A stretch of 64,000 nt of DNA from Salibaculum griseiflavum (GCF_003129565.1 NZ_QETF01000006.1:1-64000), one strand, 5' to 3'. Counted from the stretch's first letter, positions 18,321 through 29,742 are shown. The notes: generated by a model from the letters alone, not told the origin. Numbers and translations: made by a program.

Positions 18321-19874
18321 TCAGTCCAGTCCATCAGGGTAAAGCGGGGCCAGTTCGTCCATGAGCGGCCCCAGGTGCGGCGCGTAGCGTTTCCAGCGTT
18401 TGACAGAGGTCTTGTAGACCGGTTGCCGCACCTGCCAGACCGACAGGGTTCGGGCCCGGTTGTCGGTCTGCTGGTAGTTCAGGCAGGCGTCGTCCCAGTC
18501 CAGGCCCAGAAAACCGATGACCGCGCGGGCCGTGCCCTCGAGGTCCGCGACCATATCTTCGTAGGCCACCGACATGATCGGATTGGGCAGCGCGGTTTGC
18601 CAATGGTGGGTCAGGCGCCGGTATTGCTTGTAGTAGCGGCCCAGGTCGCCCAGATCGCGGGTATAGCTGTGCCAGGGCGACAGGTTCTGCAAATAGCACG
18701 ACACGCAGCAATCCATCGGGTCGCGGGTGGCATGCAGGATGCGTGCCTTCGGGAATAGCTTGGCGAAAAGGCCCAGCAATTCGAAATTGTGCAGCTTCTT
18801 GTCGACGATGCGGCTGGCCTTGCCGGCGCCGGGGGTCACCGCTGACAGATAGGACCGGGCCAGGGCGGCGGCCTGTTTGCTGTCCAGCCCTTTGACAAAG
18901 CGGACCAGGGCGGGGCCATCGTGATCGGGAACGCGGGCCCCTCGCAACAGGTTGGCAAGCGCCGGGTTTTCGCCCACGCCCTGAACCTTCGGATGGCTCG
19001 AGATCACCTGCTCCAGCAGGGTGCTGCCTGACCGGGGCATGCCGACGATCAGGACCGGGGTTTCGCTGTCCGATCCGCCGCCGCCGAAATAATCGGCGCG
19101 GGTCAGGCCCTGAACCTGCGCCTGAACAAAGCCCGCATATTTTCGATTGTCATGTCTAATACCTTCGGCGGCCTTGGCCTGGGTCCGGATGGTGAATGCC
19201 GCGTCATGATCGCCGGTGTCGTCCCGGAGCTTGGCCAGAACGCCAAGCGCGGTGATATAGGCCGGGCCGCCAGCCTGTTCTGCGGCCGGGATCACGACAT
19301 CCGTGAAATGCCGCATCATCGGGTCGTCGGCGTCCAGTTTGCCGGTCAGGCTGTAGACCGAGAAATTGAACAGGTTGTTCGGTTCGTCCTCGAAAATCTC
19401 GGTGCAAAGGGTCCGGGCGGCGTCCATATCGCCTCCGGACCGCAGGACCGTCGCCAGCAACAGCCGGGTTTGCACGTGGTCGGGCCGCAGGGCAAGGCTT
19501 TTGCGGATGGCGGCGCGGGCCTCTTGCAGGCGGTCGGTCTGATGGTAGAGCGTGCCGAGCACATACAAGTGGTCCGGAGATTTCGGCGCCAGGGCCACGG
19601 CCCGTTTGGCGTGCTGGATAGCCTTTTCACGGTCTTGCATGTTGCCCAGGACCTGCGCCATTTCCGCATGGGCGGCGGCATTCTTGGGTGCCAGTTTCAA
19701 CAGCTTTTTCAATGCCGTATGCGCCTGTGCATAGTCGCGGCTGCCGCGATTGTGAACCTGGGCCAGGGCCAGCAAAAGCGTTGCGTCCCGGGGCCGCTGG
19801 GCCAGCCCGCGCTTGATCAGGGCCACGGCCTCGGCCACCCGTCCCGCCTGTAGCAGTTGTGAAATGCGGTCCAT
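18321..19874 (-). CDS. TPR-repeat sulfotransferase family protein
   Basis: A 517-residue two-domain protein. The N-terminal half (about residues 1-240) is a row of TPR helices, for example AVALAPKSPDHLYVLGTLYH. The C-terminal half is a sulfotransferase domain whose PAPS-binding loop GMPRSGSTLLEQVISSHP starts near residue 276, with a later HATRDPMDCCVSCYLQ matching the 3'-phosphate site. Such proteins may sulfate polysaccharide or other acceptors. The start at 19874 (MDRISQLLQAGR) follows AGAGGGG; a longer frame would run through the divergent promoter region. It converges with rpoD with a 32-nt gap. Confidence 0.85.
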   Translation of the reverse strand: MDRISQLLQAGRVAEAVALIKRGLAQRPRDATLLLALAQVHNRGSRDYAQAHTALKKLLKLAPKNAAAHAEMAQVLGNMQDREKAIQHAKRAVALAPKSPDHLYVLGTLYHQTDRLQEARAAIRKSLALRPDHVQTRLLLATVLRSGGDMDAARTLCTEIFEDEPNNLFNFSVYSLTGKLDADDPMMRHFTDVVIPAAEQAGGPAYITALGVLAKLRDDTGDHDAAFTIRTQAKAAEGIRHDNRKYAGFVQAQVQGLTRADYFGGGGSDSETPVLIVGMPRSGSTLLEQVISSHPKVQGVGENPALANLLRGARVPDHDGPALVRFVKGLDSKQAAALARSYLSAVTPGAGKASRIVDKKLHNFELLGLFAKLFPKARILHATRDPMDCCVSCYLQNLSPWHSYTRDLGDLGRYYKQYRRLTHHWQTALPNPIMSVAYEDMVADLEGTARAVIGFLGLDWDDACLNYQQTDNRARTLSVWQVRQPVYKTSVKRWKRYAPHLGPLMDELAPLYPDGLD

Positions 19875-19979
19875 CCCTGCGCCCCTCTCTGCGCCTCGTG
19901 CGTTGTCGTGCCTGCCCGGGTTGAAAATCACGTCCGCGGCAGGCTTGCAAGCGGACCGCCGCCGGGGCCATGGTTCCCC

Positions 19980-20390
19980 ATGCACAAGACATTCGAGATT
20001 TCGACGACCGGACCGGGGCTGTATGCGTTCACGCCGCAGGTCAGCGACTGGGTGCAGGGGGACGGGCTGTTGACGCTGTTCGTCCGGCACACCTCTTGTT
20101 CGCCGCTGATCCAGGAAAACGCCGACCCCGAGGTGCAAACGGACCTGCGCAATTTCTTTGACAGGCTGGTACCGCCCTCCGATCATCCGGACATGGCCTA
20201 TCTGACGCACACCTATGAGGGCCCCGACGACATGCCCGCCCATATCAAGGCGGCGATGCTGCCGGTCAGCCTGCAGATTCCGGTGACTGGGGGCAGGATG
20301 GCGCTGGGAACCTGGCAGGGGATCTACCTGTTCGAATATCGCCGGCGCCCGCATCGGCGGCAGGTCGTTGCCATGCTGGTTCCCGCATGA
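19980..20390 (+). CDS. YjbQ/UPF0047 family protein
   Basis: A 136-residue protein with HTSCSPLIQENADPEV, HTYEGPDDMPAHIK and GTWQGIYLFEYR, the signatures of the YjbQ family; a few members have weak thiamine-phosphate-synthase activity, but the real role is unsettled. The ATG at 19980 gives the standard family length. It is divergent from the TPR-sulfotransferase and overlaps the next gene by ATGA, so it heads a three-gene coupled run. Confidence 0.87.
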   Translation: MHKTFEISTTGPGLYAFTPQVSDWVQGDGLLTLFVRHTSCSPLIQENADPEVQTDLRNFFDRLVPPSDHPDMAYLTHTYEGPDDMPAHIKAAMLPVSLQIPVTGGRMALGTWQGIYLFEYRRRPHRRQVVAMLVPA

Positions 20391-21931
20391 GCGCGGCAGA
20401 CACAGCCCGCGCCTGGGTGCAGGCGAACAAGGCCGTGCTTTCAAGGGATTGCGCGACGATCTTCGATTTCGCCGAACCGGCCTGGCGCGAGTATCGGTCC
20501 GCCGACTGGTATGTGGCCCGTTTGCGTGCCGAGGGCTTTGACGTCGAAGAAGGCTCCGGCGGGATGCCAACCGCCTTCTGCGCCCAGTGGTCCAACGGCG
20601 ACGGGCCGGTGATCGGGATGTATGCCGAATACGACGCGGTGCCGGGAAACTGCCAGGCCGCCGCGCCGCATGAAGCCCCGCGCGAGGGGCTGTCGCCCCA
20701 TGCGGCGGGGCATACCGACCCGCATTCGGCTCTGGGCATCGGCAGTCTGGGCGGGCTTTTGGCCACCAAGGCGGCGATGCAGGCGCATGGGATCAGGGGC
20801 GGTTTGCGCTTTACCGGAGAACCGGCGGAAAAGGTGCGCGGGTCCAAGCCCATCCACGCCGCCAAGGGCTATTATGACGGGCTTGCAGCCATGCTGTCCT
20901 ATCACCCGTTCTACATGCTGCCGCTGTGCAACACGGTGCGCCGCGATACCCAGTGCGGCGCGGCCTATTCGATGATCTACCGCTTCATCTGCGACGCCCC
21001 GCACCGGTGGGGGGCGACCGATGGTGCCCCCATCCCGCAGAGCCATTCGGACGTGCGCGCGCCCGGTGCCAATGACGCGCTGGTGATGATGTATTCCCAG
21101 GGCCGGATGCTGCGCGACGCGATGCTGAGCCACCAGGGGGGCTGGTCGATCTCAGAGGCGATCCTCTCGACCGGGCAGGCCACCGCGGACAACCTGCCCG
21201 CCGGGCTGGCCGAGCTGCAGTATCTGGTCCGTGTGCCCACGGTCGAGATGGCCGAGACCGTCACAGCCCGGCTGGACGAGATCGCCGAACATTGCGCCGC
21301 GATGACCGGATGCCGGGTGGAACGGCACTGGGTCAGCAAATCGCGCCCGGGCCTGAGCAATCACGCGATGGCGGATGTGGTATGGGACGCCCTGCAACAG
21401 GTCGGCCCGCCGGTTTGGGATGACGCGGCCAAGTCGCTGATGGCCGAGGTGCGGCGCAATTGCGGAGTGAAGGATGAGGGCGATCCGATCCTGCCCGCCT
21501 GCGAGGCGCTGATGGACCCCGCCGAGGCCGAGGCGATCTTGCGCCGTGACTTGCCGCCGTCGCAGATGAACAGCACATCCGACGATTATACCGACATGTC
21601 CTGGCACGCCCCAACGGCACGCTTCTACATCGCCCGTCCGGCGCTGAACGGCGGGCCATATCCGCCCTGGGCGATGAACGCGCTCGGCGGCATGCCAAAA
21701 ACCATCGACCCGACCGTGCAGACCGCGGCCAGGGTGCTGGCCCTGTCCGCCCTGCGCGTGCTGCAGGACGACACGGCGCGTCAGGCCGCATGGGATGAAT
21801 TCACCCGCCGTCGGGATGCGGCGCCGATCCCGCCTCTGGCCGATTACGCCCCGCCGGTTGATTTCAAATGGCCGGAATACGTCGAAACCCCGCGGGGGCG
21901 CGATTGGCATATTCCGACATGGGGGGCATGA
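20387..21931 (+). CDS. M20-family amidohydrolase, AbgB-like
   Basis: A 514-residue zinc peptidase of the M20D type, close in layout to the p-aminobenzoyl-glutamate hydrolase subunit AbgB. The metal-site segments GMYAEYDAVPGN, HAAGHTDPHSALG and GEPAEK are present, with a dimerisation domain inserted in the middle and a late STSDDYTDMSWHAPT. It probably cleaves an N-acyl amino acid; which one is not clear. It overlaps both the YjbQ gene (ATGA) and the following small exported protein. Confidence 0.83.
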   Translation: MSAADTARAWVQANKAVLSRDCATIFDFAEPAWREYRSADWYVARLRAEGFDVEEGSGGMPTAFCAQWSNGDGPVIGMYAEYDAVPGNCQAAAPHEAPREGLSPHAAGHTDPHSALGIGSLGGLLATKAAMQAHGIRGGLRFTGEPAEKVRGSKPIHAAKGYYDGLAAMLSYHPFYMLPLCNTVRRDTQCGAAYSMIYRFICDAPHRWGATDGAPIPQSHSDVRAPGANDALVMMYSQGRMLRDAMLSHQGGWSISEAILSTGQATADNLPAGLAELQYLVRVPTVEMAETVTARLDEIAEHCAAMTGCRVERHWVSKSRPGLSNHAMADVVWDALQQVGPPVWDDAAKSLMAEVRRNCGVKDEGDPILPACEALMDPAEAEAILRRDLPPSQMNSTSDDYTDMSWHAPTARFYIARPALNGGPYPPWAMNALGGMPKTIDPTVQTAARVLALSALRVLQDDTARQAAWDEFTRRRDAAPIPPLADYAPPVDFKWPEYVETPRGRDWHIPTWGA

Positions 21932-22440
21932 TGCGGGCGGTTTTTGCCCTCTTGGCTTTCACATCCCCGGCCTTCGCCCAATGCGCTGACGGGGCGGATA
22001 CCTTCCTGGCCTGCCGGATCGAAGGGTCGGAAAGACGGCTGGAGGTCTGTCTTGCCAGCCAAAACCTGACCTATCGCTTCGGTCCGCCCGGCGCTCCGGA
22101 ACTCACGCTCAGCGCACCGGTTACCGCCATCGACTACACGCCTTGGCCCGGGATCGGCCGCACGATCTACGAAGAACTGACCTTTCGCAGCGGCGATTAC
22201 CGCTATGTCGTCTTCGGTGGGATCGAGCGAGAACACGATGCCACCACCGGGGAGATCATCCCGACCCGGTTCGGCGGCGTGTCCGTCCTGCTGGGCGCTG
22301 ACGAGACCCCGCTTGCCGCGTTCCACTGCGCCGAGGGCACGGTCGATTTCCCCTGGAGTGAAGCGATCGGCGATGCCAAGCGCCTAATGGGCCTGACCTT
22401 TGACCGGCAGGTGCAGCGCTGGGTCCCGGCGACCGAGTGA
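21928..22440 (+). CDS. Small exported protein of unknown function
   Basis: A 170-residue protein with a Sec signal peptide (MMRAVFALLAFTSPAFA, cleavage before QCADG). The mature part has three or four Cys residues (near CADGADTFLAC and FHCAEG) suitable for a periplasmic disulfide, and a beta-rich pattern. I do not recognise a family. ATGATG overlaps the previous stop, so it is coupled to the amidohydrolase. Either Met could be used. Confidence 0.72.
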   Translation: MMRAVFALLAFTSPAFAQCADGADTFLACRIEGSERRLEVCLASQNLTYRFGPPGAPELTLSAPVTAIDYTPWPGIGRTIYEELTFRSGDYRYVVFGGIEREHDATTGEIIPTRFGGVSVLLGADETPLAAFHCAEGTVDFPWSEAIGDAKRLMGLTFDRQVQRWVPATE

Positions 22441-22523
22441 GTCCCGCGCGCCACGCAATGGACCCCGCATCTAGCGGCGTCAAATGACCACTACCCAAAA
22501 CCTCGGGGTCGTCCTATAGTGGC

Positions 22524-22532
22524 TGTGGATAA
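22524..22532 (-). promoter_or_regulatory. Perfect DnaA box upstream of nrdR
   Basis: TGTGGATAA is the exact reverse complement of the DnaA consensus TTATCCACA. It lies 45 nt before the nrdR start, just after a CTATAGT that could be a -10 element. The rest of this 136-bp gap holds a weak CCACTA/TAGTGG inverted pair (22488-22493, 22517-22522) and nothing else I can name. Confidence 0.45.
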
Positions 22533-22576
22533 GTGGGGCAAAAGACCCCATGAGGCAGAGACAAGAGGACAGGACA

Positions 22577-23056
22577 ATGCGCTGCCCGTTTTGCGGAAAC
22601 GTCGATACCCAAGTGAAGGATTCCCGCCCGGCCGAGGATCATGTCGCCATCAGGCGGCGGCGGTTCTGCCCGGCTTGTGGTGGCCGGTTCACCACCTATG
22701 AACGCGTGCAACTGCGCGACCTTGTGGTGGTGAAGTCAAACGGACGCCGCGAGGATTTCGACCGCGACAAGCTGGAACGCTCGGTGCGGATTTCGATGCA
22801 GAAGCGCCCGGTCGAACCCGAGCGGGTCGACCAGATGATTTCCGGCATCGTGCGGCGGCTGGAAAGCATGGGCGAGACCGACATACCCTCCAAGCAGATC
22901 GGCGAGATCGTGATGGAGGCGCTGGCCCGGATCGACACCGTCGCCTATGTGCGGTTTGCCAGCGTTTACAAGAACTTCCAGGCCGCGGATGACTTCGACA
23001 AGTTCGTCAGCGAGCTGCGGCCCCAGGCCAAGGCGGCCGAAGACGAGGCGGAGTGA
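22577..23056 (+). CDS. nrdR: Transcriptional repressor NrdR
   Basis: The 159-residue regulator represses ribonucleotide-reductase genes in response to ATP/dATP. The N-terminal zinc ribbon MRCPFCG...[14 protein letters not shown] has Cys3, Cys6, Cys31 and Cys34, followed by an ATP-cone ([16 protein letters not shown]). The ATG at 22577 gives the standard family start and follows AGAGGACAGG. Its stop overlaps the GTG start of ribD by 4 nt, the common nrdR-ribD coupling. Confidence 0.97.
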   Translation: MRCPFCGNVDTQVKDSRPAEDHVAIRRRRFCPACGGRFTTYERVQLRDLVVVKSNGRREDFDRDKLERSVRISMQKRPVEPERVDQMISGIVRRLESMGETDIPSKQIGEIVMEALARIDTVAYVRFASVYKNFQAADDFDKFVSELRPQAKAAEDEAE

Positions 23057-24140
23057 CCGACAGCCTTGATGTGCGGTTCATGAAACAGGCCCTGTCGCTT
23101 GGGCGGCGGGGCCTGGGACGTGTCTGGCCGAACCCGTCCGTGGGGTGCGTGATCGTGCAGGGCAGGCGGGTCGTGGGCCGCGCCCGCACCGCGGATGGGG
23201 GGCGCCCCCATGCGGAAACCCAGGCGCTCGCCATGGCCGGCGCGGCGGGGCGCGGCGCGACCGCCTATGTCACGCTCGAACCCTGTTCTCATCACGGCAA
23301 GACCCCGCCCTGCGCGGAGGCGCTGATTGCGGCCGGTGTCGGGCGCGTCGTGGTGGCAGCAGGGGATCCCGACCCCCGCGTTGCAGGCGCCGGGCTCGAT
23401 CGGCTTCGTGCGGCCGGGATCGAGGTGACAGAAGGCGTTTTGCGTGACGCGGCCGAGCGCGACCTGGCCGGTTATCTGCTCAACCGACGCGCGGGCCGGC
23501 CCTTCGTGACGTTGAAACTGGCCAGTTCCTTCGATGGCCGCATCGCGACCGCCACGGGCGAGAGTCGCTGGATCACCGGGCCATTGGCGCGTCGGACGGT
23601 TCATGCCATGCGGGCGCGCCATGACGCGGTGCTGGTCGGGGCAGGTACGATGCGGGCCGATGACCCGGCGTTGACCGTTCGCGGCTTGGGGCCGATGCCG
23701 CAGCCCGTGCGCGTGGTTGCCTCGCGGCGGCTCGACCTGCCCGACGGGCGCCTTGCCGCTACCATGGACCAGGCGCTGGTCTGGCTGTGCCATGGCGGGG
23801 ATGCGACGCGTGATCGTCGCACGATCTGGGAAGAGCGGGGGGCACGTCTCTTTGAATGCGGCGTGGAACATCGCCAGATCGATCCCGCCGATATGCTGGC
23901 CCAGCTGGGCGCAGCTGGCTTGACCTCGGTCTTCTGCGAGGGCGGCGGCGCGTTGGCGGCCTCGCTTCTGTCAGCGGGACTGGTGGACGAGGTCCTGGGC
24001 TTTACCGCGGGGGTCATGCTGGGGGCTGAGGGCACACCGGGGCTTGGCGCCATGGGGCTGGAGGCGTTGGCCGAGGCGCCGCGTTTCGACCTGGTGGAAA
24101 GCCGCGCCATCGGACCGGACCTGATGCACCGCTGGCGGGT

Positions 24141-24162
<22 letters not shown>
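23053..24162 (+). CDS. ribD: Bifunctional riboflavin biosynthesis deaminase/reductase RibD
   Basis: The 369-residue enzyme carries out the second and third steps after GTP cyclohydrolase II: deamination of the pyrimidine and reduction of the ribose. The deaminase half has HAE (53-55) and Cys78/Cys87 in [13 protein letters not shown] as zinc ligands. The reductase half starts near residue 150 ([20 protein letters not shown]). The GTG start overlaps nrdR (GTGA). Its 3' end overlaps the convergent kpsC stop by 22 nt. Confidence 0.95.
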
Positions 24163-26168
<2,006 letters not shown>

Positions 26169-26169
26169 G

Positions 26170-27306
26170 TCAGTTGCCTGCCAGCGTGTCCGCCGCGGCC
26201 GTGGTCTGACCCAGCGTGCCGGTGATGGCCGCGATGGTCTTGTTGAACTGGCTGAACGGCGCCTCGGTGACGTAGACAGTGTCCTCGTCACGAATGGCGA
26301 AATCGCGGGCCATGAACATGCCGTTGGGGCCCGTCAGGTCGAGCACGTAGACAACGCGCTGCGCGCCTTGAAGGTCTGTGCGCCCGACCAATTGCTGGGC
26401 GATGGCCTCGGGTTCGTTGCGGAAAACGAAGACGCCTGTGGGATCGGCCAATGCCTGGTTCAGGCCGCCGACCTGCGCGATGGCCTCGATGGCGCTGATG
26501 GTCTGGCTTTCGAAGGGCACGCGGTTCTGGGTGCCGGTGGCCCCGAGCGCGGTAAAAGACCGGCGATCCTGTTCGACGAAGATGCGGTCGTTGGACCGCA
26601 GCGCGATGTCATGGCCCGGATGGGCATAGAGATCGTCGAACCAGATCTGACCGGAGTGGTCGCCGCGGATCACGGTGACCTGGGCGATCTCGGGCGGCAC
26701 GGTCACACCCCCGGCCGCGGCCAGCATGGCGGCCAGGGTGCGGGTGGGGCGTTCGATCGGGTAGACACCCTGCGCGCCCACGGCGCCGGTGATCGAGACG
26801 GTCGCGCCGTTGCCGGCCAATCGGCGCACCTGGACCTGCGGGTCGGGCGTCTGTTCGTTCAGTTTCTCGACGATGATCCGGCGGATCGCCTCGGGTGTGT
26901 TGCCAGCGGCACGGATACGCCCCGCGTAGGGAACGAAAATGAAGCCCGCGCCGTCGACCTGGACCTCTTCGAGAACGGTGGCGTTCTGGCCTTCGGCCAC
27001 GAGCAACCCGTCCTCGACGTTTTCCCAGATCGTCAGGCTCAGCGTGTCGCCGGGGCTGATCGTGTCGCTGCCCAACTGCCCGGCATTGACGAAACTTTCG
27101 GCAAAACCGAGGGCCGGTGTGACACTGGCAATGCGGTTCACTCGGTCATCGACCAGAAGGACGAAGGCATCGCCCTCGCGCATCACCGATCCGGCGAAGA
27201 TTTCGCTTTTGTTGGGGCCCGACCGCGGCAGGCCGCAGGACGAGACCAGGACAAGCGCGGCAAGAAGGGCCACGCCTTTCGCCAGGCGCAAGCTAAGGGG
27301 TTTCAC
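26170..27306 (-). CDS. Outer-membrane polysaccharide export lipoprotein (Wza/KpsD family)
   Basis: A 378-residue OPX-type protein that would form the outer-membrane exit for capsule. The lipoprotein signal MKPLSLRLAKGVALLAALVLVSSC ends at a lipobox Cys near residue 24. A polysaccharide-export domain (GDTLSLTIWENVEDG, VDGAGFIFVPYAGRIRAAG) is followed by SLBB-type segments (VSITGAVGAQGVYPI, FTALGATGTQNRVPF). It sits between kpsS and kpsC on the same strand. No ABC transporter (KpsMT) or KpsE lies in the window. Confidence 0.9.
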   Translation of the reverse strand: MKPLSLRLAKGVALLAALVLVSSCGLPRSGPNKSEIFAGSVMREGDAFVLLVDDRVNRIASVTPALGFAESFVNAGQLGSDTISPGDTLSLTIWENVEDGLLVAEGQNATVLEEVQVDGAGFIFVPYAGRIRAAGNTPEAIRRIIVEKLNEQTPDPQVQVRRLAGNGATVSITGAVGAQGVYPIERPTRTLAAMLAAAGGVTVPPEIAQVTVIRGDHSGQIWFDDLYAHPGHDIALRSNDRIFVEQDRRSFTALGATGTQNRVPFESQTISAIEAIAQVGGLNQALADPTGVFVFRNEPEAIAQQLVGRTDLQGAQRVVYVLDLTGPNGMFMARDFAIRDEDTVYVTEAPFSQFNKTIAAITGTLGQTTAAADTLAGN

Positions 27307-27377
27307 TGCTTCGGTCTCCTCGACCTGTTATTATCTGCCTCAAGTTTTGCGTGGAAGTTACGGGAATCCGGGCGCAA

Positions 27378-27404
27378 AATCCACAAAAAAGGCGGAGGCC
27401 CCGG
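27378..27404 (-). terminator. Possible terminator after kpsS
   Basis: Read on the minus strand, a GC-rich stretch able to form a short CGGG/TCCG stem is followed by CCTTTTTTG. The stem is only about 4 bp, so the call is weak. The 203-bp gap between kpsS and the export gene holds nothing else that I recognise. Confidence 0.3.
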
Positions 27405-27509
27405 CGGGTGTTGCGGTCCTGCACGGGCCGCGCAAGGTCTTGTGGCGACGGGGCGGGGCGACTCAACATGCGGTCGACGCCCCGAAGACGAGCGGAAGCC
27501 GCGGCCGGG

Positions 27510-28817
27510 TCAGTTGACGACGCGCAATTGCTGGCGCGGAGGGGCCATGCCCGATTTGAGCGCATCGTAGGGATCGTCGGAATCCAGCATCATGTCGACC
27601 ACCTGGCGCAGCAATTGCCGCCGCCCGCGGGCCGAGTAGAACCCGCCCGGCACCTGGCTGGTCTCCAGAAGGAAGCGGCGAAAATCCTTGTAGGCGGCCA
27701 GGTCGGGGCGACCGGGCTGGGCGAAAAAGGTCTCGACCGGCAGATCGGAGACAAGCCCGGGCTTGGCATAGACCGCCTCGCCGAAGACCTTGAGCGGGAT
27801 ACCCCGGTGCAGCACCTGCTGAGCGGCGGTGGAATTGACCGTGACCGCGGTGCGGGCATGATCGAGCAGTTGCGCCAGCTTGCCGCCCCGCACGTAGTGC
27901 ACCCGGCCTGCGACGCCGTGGGCGCGGCCCAGCTCGCGGATGATGCGTTTGAGCGGGCTTTGCCCGTTTTCAAGGGGGTGCGCCTTGAAAACCAGGTGGT
28001 GATGGCGCGGTGCCCCCTTGGCAAAGCCCTCGATCACCACCTCCAGGAACTCCGACATCTTGGAGAACGGCGAATGCTGCTGGAAACTGGAATCGTGCTC
28101 CAGTTGCAGCAGAGCAAGGTGATAGGGGTAACCGCCATGCTTGATCCGCAGCGTGGCCAGGATACGGCCCAGCGCGAAGGCGGGCATCAGCAGCAGGCGC
28201 CGCGTGTAGAGCAGGGTCTCGGTTAGCAGCGGCAACTCGCGATGCGGGCGGAAATTGCGGTAATCCCCGTTCCGGAACAGCACGAACCAATGATAGAGCG
28301 CGCCGTAGAAGACGTGGTGGCGCATGTCCCCCCATTGGGCCGGGGCCTCGGGCACGTCCAGCACGCTTTGGGCCAGTGCGGTTCGCATATCCTCGATGCC
28401 CAGCTGCATCAGCCGCGAATGCCCGTTCGAGCCGTTCCGTTCATAGGTCACCCAATACGGGCGCATATAGCCTTCTTCGAAGACATGGATGGTCAGGCCG
28501 AGGGCGCGGGCCGCCGCCACCGCCTGCGCGTGAACCGGGCGGGTATCGCCATAGAGCACGATATCGGTCACGCCCTTTTCCGTGACGATGGCGCGAAACC
28601 GATCGGGCCAGTCTTCGACCGGGTCGCGGTAGGGAATGTAGCTTTTCAGGGTGAACCAGAACGCCCGGTCGCCGGCGTTGAACCCGACCCGCCAGACCTG
28701 CGCCCCGGCACGGGTCAACATCCGCCCGAGGCGGTGGAAATAGGGCCCGTGCGGTCCCTGCAGGAACAGAAAGGTCTTCTGGCTCGGGTCGGTCACGATG
28801 CGGTTTGGCCTACTCAT
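27510..28817 (-). CDS. kpsS: Capsule polysaccharide Kdo transferase KpsS-like
   Basis: A 435-residue glycosyltransferase-like protein that begins, after a short leader, with TFLFLQGPHGPYFHRLGRML and continues with IVLYGDTRPVHAQAVAAARA, HVFEEGYMRPYWVTYERNGS and a later TVNSTAAQQVLHRGIPLKVFG, the KpsS pattern. KpsS adds the first beta-Kdo to the lipid acceptor and KpsC extends it. It is first in the minus-strand capsule run and divergent from ribE; a perfect 12-bp palindrome lies just upstream. Confidence 0.9.
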   Translation of the reverse strand: MSRPNRIVTDPSQKTFLFLQGPHGPYFHRLGRMLTRAGAQVWRVGFNAGDRAFWFTLKSYIPYRDPVEDWPDRFRAIVTEKGVTDIVLYGDTRPVHAQAVAAARALGLTIHVFEEGYMRPYWVTYERNGSNGHSRLMQLGIEDMRTALAQSVLDVPEAPAQWGDMRHHVFYGALYHWFVLFRNGDYRNFRPHRELPLLTETLLYTRRLLLMPAFALGRILATLRIKHGGYPYHLALLQLEHDSSFQQHSPFSKMSEFLEVVIEGFAKGAPRHHHLVFKAHPLENGQSPLKRIIRELGRAHGVAGRVHYVRGGKLAQLLDHARTAVTVNSTAAQQVLHRGIPLKVFGEAVYAKPGLVSDLPVETFFAQPGRPDLAAYKDFRRFLLETSQVPGGFYSARGRRQLLRQVVDMMLDSDDPYDALKSGMAPPRQQLRVVN

Positions 28818-28830
28818 CTTTCACTATCCG

Positions 28831-28842
28831 TCGGTTAACCGA
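28831..28842. promoter_or_regulatory. Perfect 12-bp palindrome between kpsS and ribE
   Basis: TCGGTTAACCGA reads the same on both strands and lies 14 nt upstream of the kpsS start and 100 nt before ribE. It is a plausible binding site for a dimeric regulator of the capsule genes, but no other copy was noticed in the window. Confidence 0.4.
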
Positions 28843-28941
28843 TGCCTGGGGCCGGAATATGGCCCAATCATGCCGGGCGCGCGGCCTTGCCCCCCGCCTT
28901 ATATGAGTTTAGCCAAGGAGCATCAGGAAGGGAATGCAGCC

Positions 28942-29544
28942 ATGTTCACGGGCATCATCACGGATATCGGCGAGGTTCTGGAGGTCGACCAGCGCGGCGA
29001 CCTGCGCGCGCGGATCGGCACCGGCTATGACATCACGGGGATCGACATCGGCGCCTCGATCGCCTGTGACGGGGTCTGCCTGACGGTGGTGGCCAAGGGA
29101 ACCGAGCCGCGCGGCTGGTTCGATGTGGATATTTCCGCCGAAACCGTGGGGGCCACGAATATCGGCCGCTCCGGCTGGGCCCCCGGCAAACGGCTGAACC
29201 TGGAACGCGCGCTCAAGGTGGGTGACGAACTGGGTGGGCATATCGTGTCGGGCCACGTGGACGGCGTGGCCGAGATCGTGAAGATGGTGGACGAGGGCGA
29301 CAGCACCCGCGTCACCCTGCGCGCGCCCGGCGACCTGGCCCGGTTCATCGCCCCCAAGGGATCGGTGGCTCTGAATGGCACATCGCTGACGGTGAACGAG
29401 GTCGATGGCGCGGATTTCGGAATCAACTTCATCCCGCATACCAAGGAAATGACCACCTGGGGCGATGTCGCCGTAGGCGATGCGGTGAACCTCGAGGTCG
29501 ATACCATGGCCCGCTATGTCGCGCGGTTGCGGGACTGCGGCTGA
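28942..29544 (+). CDS. ribE: Riboflavin synthase alpha chain
   Basis: The 200-residue enzyme dismutates two 6,7-dimethyl-8-ribityllumazines into riboflavin. Two lumazine-binding repeats are visible: MFTGIITDIG...ACDGVCLTVV and VSGHVDGVAEIV...LNGTSLTVNEV. The ATG at 28942 gives the invariant MFTG start and follows AAGGAGCATCAGGAAGGG. It probably belonged to an nrdR-ribD-ribE row; three capsule genes now separate it from ribD. No FMN riboswitch is seen in its 124-bp leader. Confidence 0.96.
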   Translation: MFTGIITDIGEVLEVDQRGDLRARIGTGYDITGIDIGASIACDGVCLTVVAKGTEPRGWFDVDISAETVGATNIGRSGWAPGKRLNLERALKVGDELGGHIVSGHVDGVAEIVKMVDEGDSTRVTLRAPGDLARFIAPKGSVALNGTSLTVNEVDGADFGINFIPHTKEMTTWGDVAVGDAVNLEVDTMARYVARLRDCG

Positions 29545-29553
29545 GGCGCGGCC

Positions 29554-29742
29554 TTACTTCGCCAGCGCGCGTGCGCCCTTGGCAGCGGCCAGGATTTCCT
29601 CGGCGATTTCCTCGGCCTCTTCCGGCGAGAAATCCATAGGAATCTCTGCGCCGTCGGCTTCGATGAACAGCCGCACCATGCCCGCGTCGGTCGGCCCGAT
29701 TTGCAGGTTCGCCTCGATGTCGCGTTCGGTATTTATGCCCAT
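29554..29742 (-). CDS. Small conserved acidic protein (DUF6324-like)
   Basis: A 62-residue protein starting MGINTERDIEANLQIGPTDA and ending in a Glu/Ala-rich helix (SPEEAEEIAEEILAAAKGA). I recall a Rhodobacterales-specific family with this sequence, named DUF6324, but cannot check it here. The ATG at 29742 has AAGGGG about 9 nt upstream; an ATG 30 nt further up has none. It ends 9 nt from the ribE stop, facing it. Function unknown. Confidence 0.7.
   Translation of the reverse strand: MGINTERDIEANLQIGPTDAGMVRLFIEADGAEIPMDFSPEEAEEIAEEILAAAKGARALAK

Noticed and set aside
22480-22540. NrdR box pair upstream of nrdR
   Set aside because: The only palindromic hint is a 6-bp CCACTA/TAGTGG pair; it does not match the ACACTATATAGTGT-type consensus in pairs.
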